A stretch of 64,000 bases of DNA from an uncultured Erythrobacter sp. (GTDB lineage Bacteria > Pseudomonadota > Alphaproteobacteria > Sphingomonadales > Sphingomonadaceae), in NCBI RefSeq assembly GCF_947492365.1, contig NZ_CANLMB010000001.1:744001-808000 (forward strand), written 5' to 3'. Both the position numbers and the translations under genes were made by a program. The notes beneath the pieces are model-generated. The model was not told the origin of the DNA, did no database searches, and saw only the letters and a program-made list of their open reading frames with translations. This document shows positions 62,227-64,000 of this stretch, one piece after another. How positions within the stretch are numbered: position 1 is the first letter of the stretch; each line of letters begins with the position of its first letter.

Positions 62227-63138
62227 ATGGTGAAATGGCTGAAGAGAATTGGATGGGCGCTGGCCCTCATTGCGTTGCTCTTCTGTGCGCTCCTGGCTGT
62301 CATGCTGCTTCCTGCGCATTTCCAGATCCGGTCCATCGAACCTGAGCTTCCGACCAAGGCGGAAATCACAAGCTTGATGAGTGCGGCGGACCGCCCGACC
62401 CGGATCAGCTATTTCGTCACCTCGGATCAGGAATCCGATGCGCGCACGCTGGGCCATTCCACCTTCGTGATCGAGTGGGAGGATGGCAAAATACTGCTCA
62501 TCGACACCGGAATGGACCGCGCGAACGCTATTGAGTTTGGCGAGTTGTTTGAAACGCTCTTGGGCGCAGATCCGGCCACATTTTACGGCACGGTTCCGGA
62601 CCTGATGGGAGATGACATTGCCCGCGTCGAAGGGATAGGCTTTACCCATTTGCACGTCGATCATGTGCAGGGGATCGAGGCGATTTGCGGCGAGATCGAT
62701 CGCCCCGTAACCATCCTGCAAACAAGTGATCAGGCCACTGAGCACAATCTGCACACAAGCGAACAAGCCGACATGCTGGAGGCCAATAGCTGCGCGCAGC
62801 AGGTGCGATTGGCCGAAGGTGAGCGTGCATCGCCAGACTTCCCGGGCATCGGTATCTATCCGATGGGCGGCCACACGCCGGGCAGCACGATGTTTGCAGT
62901 GCCGGTAGGCGACACGCTCTGGCTTCTGTCAGGCGACATAGCCAATACCCGCGAAAATCTGGTTGAAAACCACCCCAAGGGGTTCTTCTACAGCTACCTG
63001 ATGGTCCCTGAATACGAGGCGCGGCTGGAGCAAATCCGGCTGCTCTTGATGGAGTTCGACGCGGAACCGAACATCAACGTGATCGTCTCGCACGACGCCG
63101 AAGCGATTTCGGCGAGCGGGATGGAGCTTTGGGAGTAG
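62227..63138 (+). CDS. Metallo-beta-lactamase-fold hydrolase, probably membrane-anchored
   Basis: 303 residues from ATG 62227 (GAGGA 7 nt upstream); GTG 62224 is one codon earlier. One N-terminal transmembrane helix (about 9-30) precedes the MBL domain with T-H-L-H-V-D-H (HxHxDH, about 139), G-G-H-T-P-G, G-D-I-A-N and a late S-H-D. The two-metal site is complete. The exact substrate (thioester, lactone or other) cannot be told. Confidence 0.88.
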   Translation: MVKWLKRIGWALALIALLFCALLAVMLLPAHFQIRSIEPELPTKAEITSLMSAADRPTRISYFVTSDQESDARTLGHSTFVIEWEDGKILLIDTGMDRANAIEFGELFETLLGADPATFYGTVPDLMGDDIARVEGIGFTHLHVDHVQGIEAICGEIDRPVTILQTSDQATEHNLHTSEQADMLEANSCAQQVRLAEGERASPDFPGIGIYPMGGHTPGSTMFAVPVGDTLWLLSGDIANTRENLVENHPKGFFYSYLMVPEYEARLEQIRLLLMEFDAEPNINVIVSHDAEAISASGMELWE

Positions 63139-63140
63139 GG

Positions 63141-64000
63141 CTAGGCAGCCGCGCGTGTGCTGGCTCGCTCTTCCTCCTCGACCGGCGTGACCTGTAGGCG
63201 GTTCCACAGGTCCAGTGCGGCGACTTTGTAGCCCTCGGCAAGGGTGGGATAGTTGAAACTGTTCTCGACGAAGTAGTCGATCGTTCCGCCCAGATTGATG
63301 ACCGCTTGGCCGATATGGACAAGCTCGCTCGCGCCTTCGCCGATGACGTGGACGCCGATCAGCTTGCGCGTGGCGCGGTCGCAGATGAGCTTCAGGATGC
63401 CCGATTCCAAACCCATAATGTGCCCGCGTGACGTCTCGCGAAAGCGCGCAATGCCGCATTCGTAGGATATGCCCGCCTTGCGCGCATCTTCCTCGGTCAG
63501 GCCAACAGAGGACAATTCGGGCACGGCATAGACGCCGTAAGGCGGCTTTTGATCGTCGGTCTCGATCGCATTGCCAAAGGCGTGGCAAGCGACCGCGCGG
63601 CCTTGTTCCATCGAGGTTGAGGCAAGGCTGGGAAAGCCGATCACATCGCCGGCGGCATAGATATCGGGGTTGGCGGTCTGGAAGGTCGTGCGGTTGACTT
63701 CGAGCCGCCCGCGCTCATCAGCCTCAATCCCCACTTTCTCCAACCCAAGCCCGCCAATCGCGCCTTTGCGGCCCGCGGCAAAGAGCACCATTTCGGAGCC
63801 GATCAGCCGCCCGTCGCCCAGCTGGCAGATGGGATTGCCGCTTTCGCTGAAGTGGACATGGGTGAGGGTGCAGCCAAGCCGCAATGTGATCCCCCGCTCG
63901 CGCATCGAATGGATCAGGTGCTCAACGATCTCCCCGTCCATGAACTCGAGCAAGCGCTCGCGCGGTTCGATCAGCGTCACAGGAATGTCGAGCGCGCTGA
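63141..64000 (-). CDS. sthA: Soluble NAD(P)+ transhydrogenase, 5' end beyond the window
   Basis: Flavoprotein that balances NADPH and NADH. The frame is open to the right edge, so the N-terminal FAD domain is missing. The visible part has a NAD-binding strand (DIPVTLIEPRERLLEFMDGE), AAGRKG, the FAD motif IYAAGDVIGFPSLASTSMEQ, Y-G-V-Y-A-V-P-E-L-S-S-V-G and the dimerisation domain HIGQAVINLGGTIDYFVENS. These match E. coli SthA more closely than lipoamide dehydrogenase; the N-terminal redox-cysteine region lies outside the window. Confidence 0.9.
   Translation of the reverse strand, partial: SALDIPVTLIEPRERLLEFMDGEIVEHLIHSMRERGITLRLGCTLTHVHFSESGNPICQLGDGRLIGSEMVLFAAGRKGAIGGLGLEKVGIEADERGRLEVNRTTFQTANPDIYAAGDVIGFPSLASTSMEQGRAVACHAFGNAIETDDQKPPYGVYAVPELSSVGLTEEDARKAGISYECGIARFRETSRGHIMGLESGILKLICDRATRKLIGVHVIGEGASELVHIGQAVINLGGTIDYFVENSFNYPTLAEGYKVAALDLWNRLQVTPVEEEERASTRAAA

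Overview
The window is high-GC chromosomal DNA from an alphaproteobacterium. It most likely belongs to the Sphingomonadales, close to Erythrobacter/Altererythrobacter. The evidence is dense, translationally coupled core operons and families typical of that group: RpoD with a long acidic insert, DUF4170, DUF5818, a RibB-RibX type riboflavin enzyme, and endonuclease-type MutL. This placement is inferred from gene content and order, because no database search was possible.

Positions 1-35.3 kb are ordinary core genome. The left part carries two small membrane proteins (the first cut by the window edge), then xseB-ispA, coaD, a cyclophilin, queA, a two-gene ABC-2 transporter, tgt, a secreted S9 peptidase and chorismate mutase. 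Next come rpsD with a clear terminator, and the tightly packed minus-strand operon rpiB-glyA-(86 aa protein)-nrdR-trmJ. The macromolecular synthesis operon yqeY-dnaG-rpoD follows, with two trailing genes. carA and carB are separated by two small coupled genes of unknown role. After them lie greA, a YqjD/YqjE-like envelope operon, eno, a MarR regulator, and ribB-ribH.

Positions 35,384-52,955 form an integrated genomic island of about 17.5 kb. It is bounded by two perfect 48-bp direct repeats. The right copy is the 3' part of an intact tRNA-Lys(CTT) gene and the left copy is the duplicated tRNA 3' end. Removing the island would place tRNA-Lys directly upstream of ribB. The island holds a tyrosine integrase, an AlpA-like regulator, a 57-codon gene, and a primase-polymerase/RepA-type ATPase followed by iteron-like inverted repeats. 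No phage structural or conjugation genes are visible. The cargo looks like defence: an AlbA_2/Schlafen-type protein with a 587-aa partner; two divergently transcribed homologues of a divergent class III nucleotide-cyclase-like family; an 808-aa DUF4238/SEC-C protein; a 451-aa possibly nuclease-like protein; and a DUF4238-HNH gene pair. A third, short copy of the tRNA core at 43,334 suggests that the island is composite.

Positions 53-64 kb return to core genome. They hold a small winged-helix-like protein divergent from a LuxR-type quorum-sensing regulator with no LuxI nearby. The complete rod-shape operon mreB-mreC-mreD-mrdA-rodA follows on the minus strand. mutL, a metallo-beta-lactamase-fold hydrolase and the 3' part of a soluble transhydrogenase gene (sthA) complete the window.

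The most interesting content is the island cargo, especially the paired cyclase-like genes at 43.4-45.5 kb and the DUF4238 group at 46.7-52.6 kb. Their function is inferred from motifs and location only.
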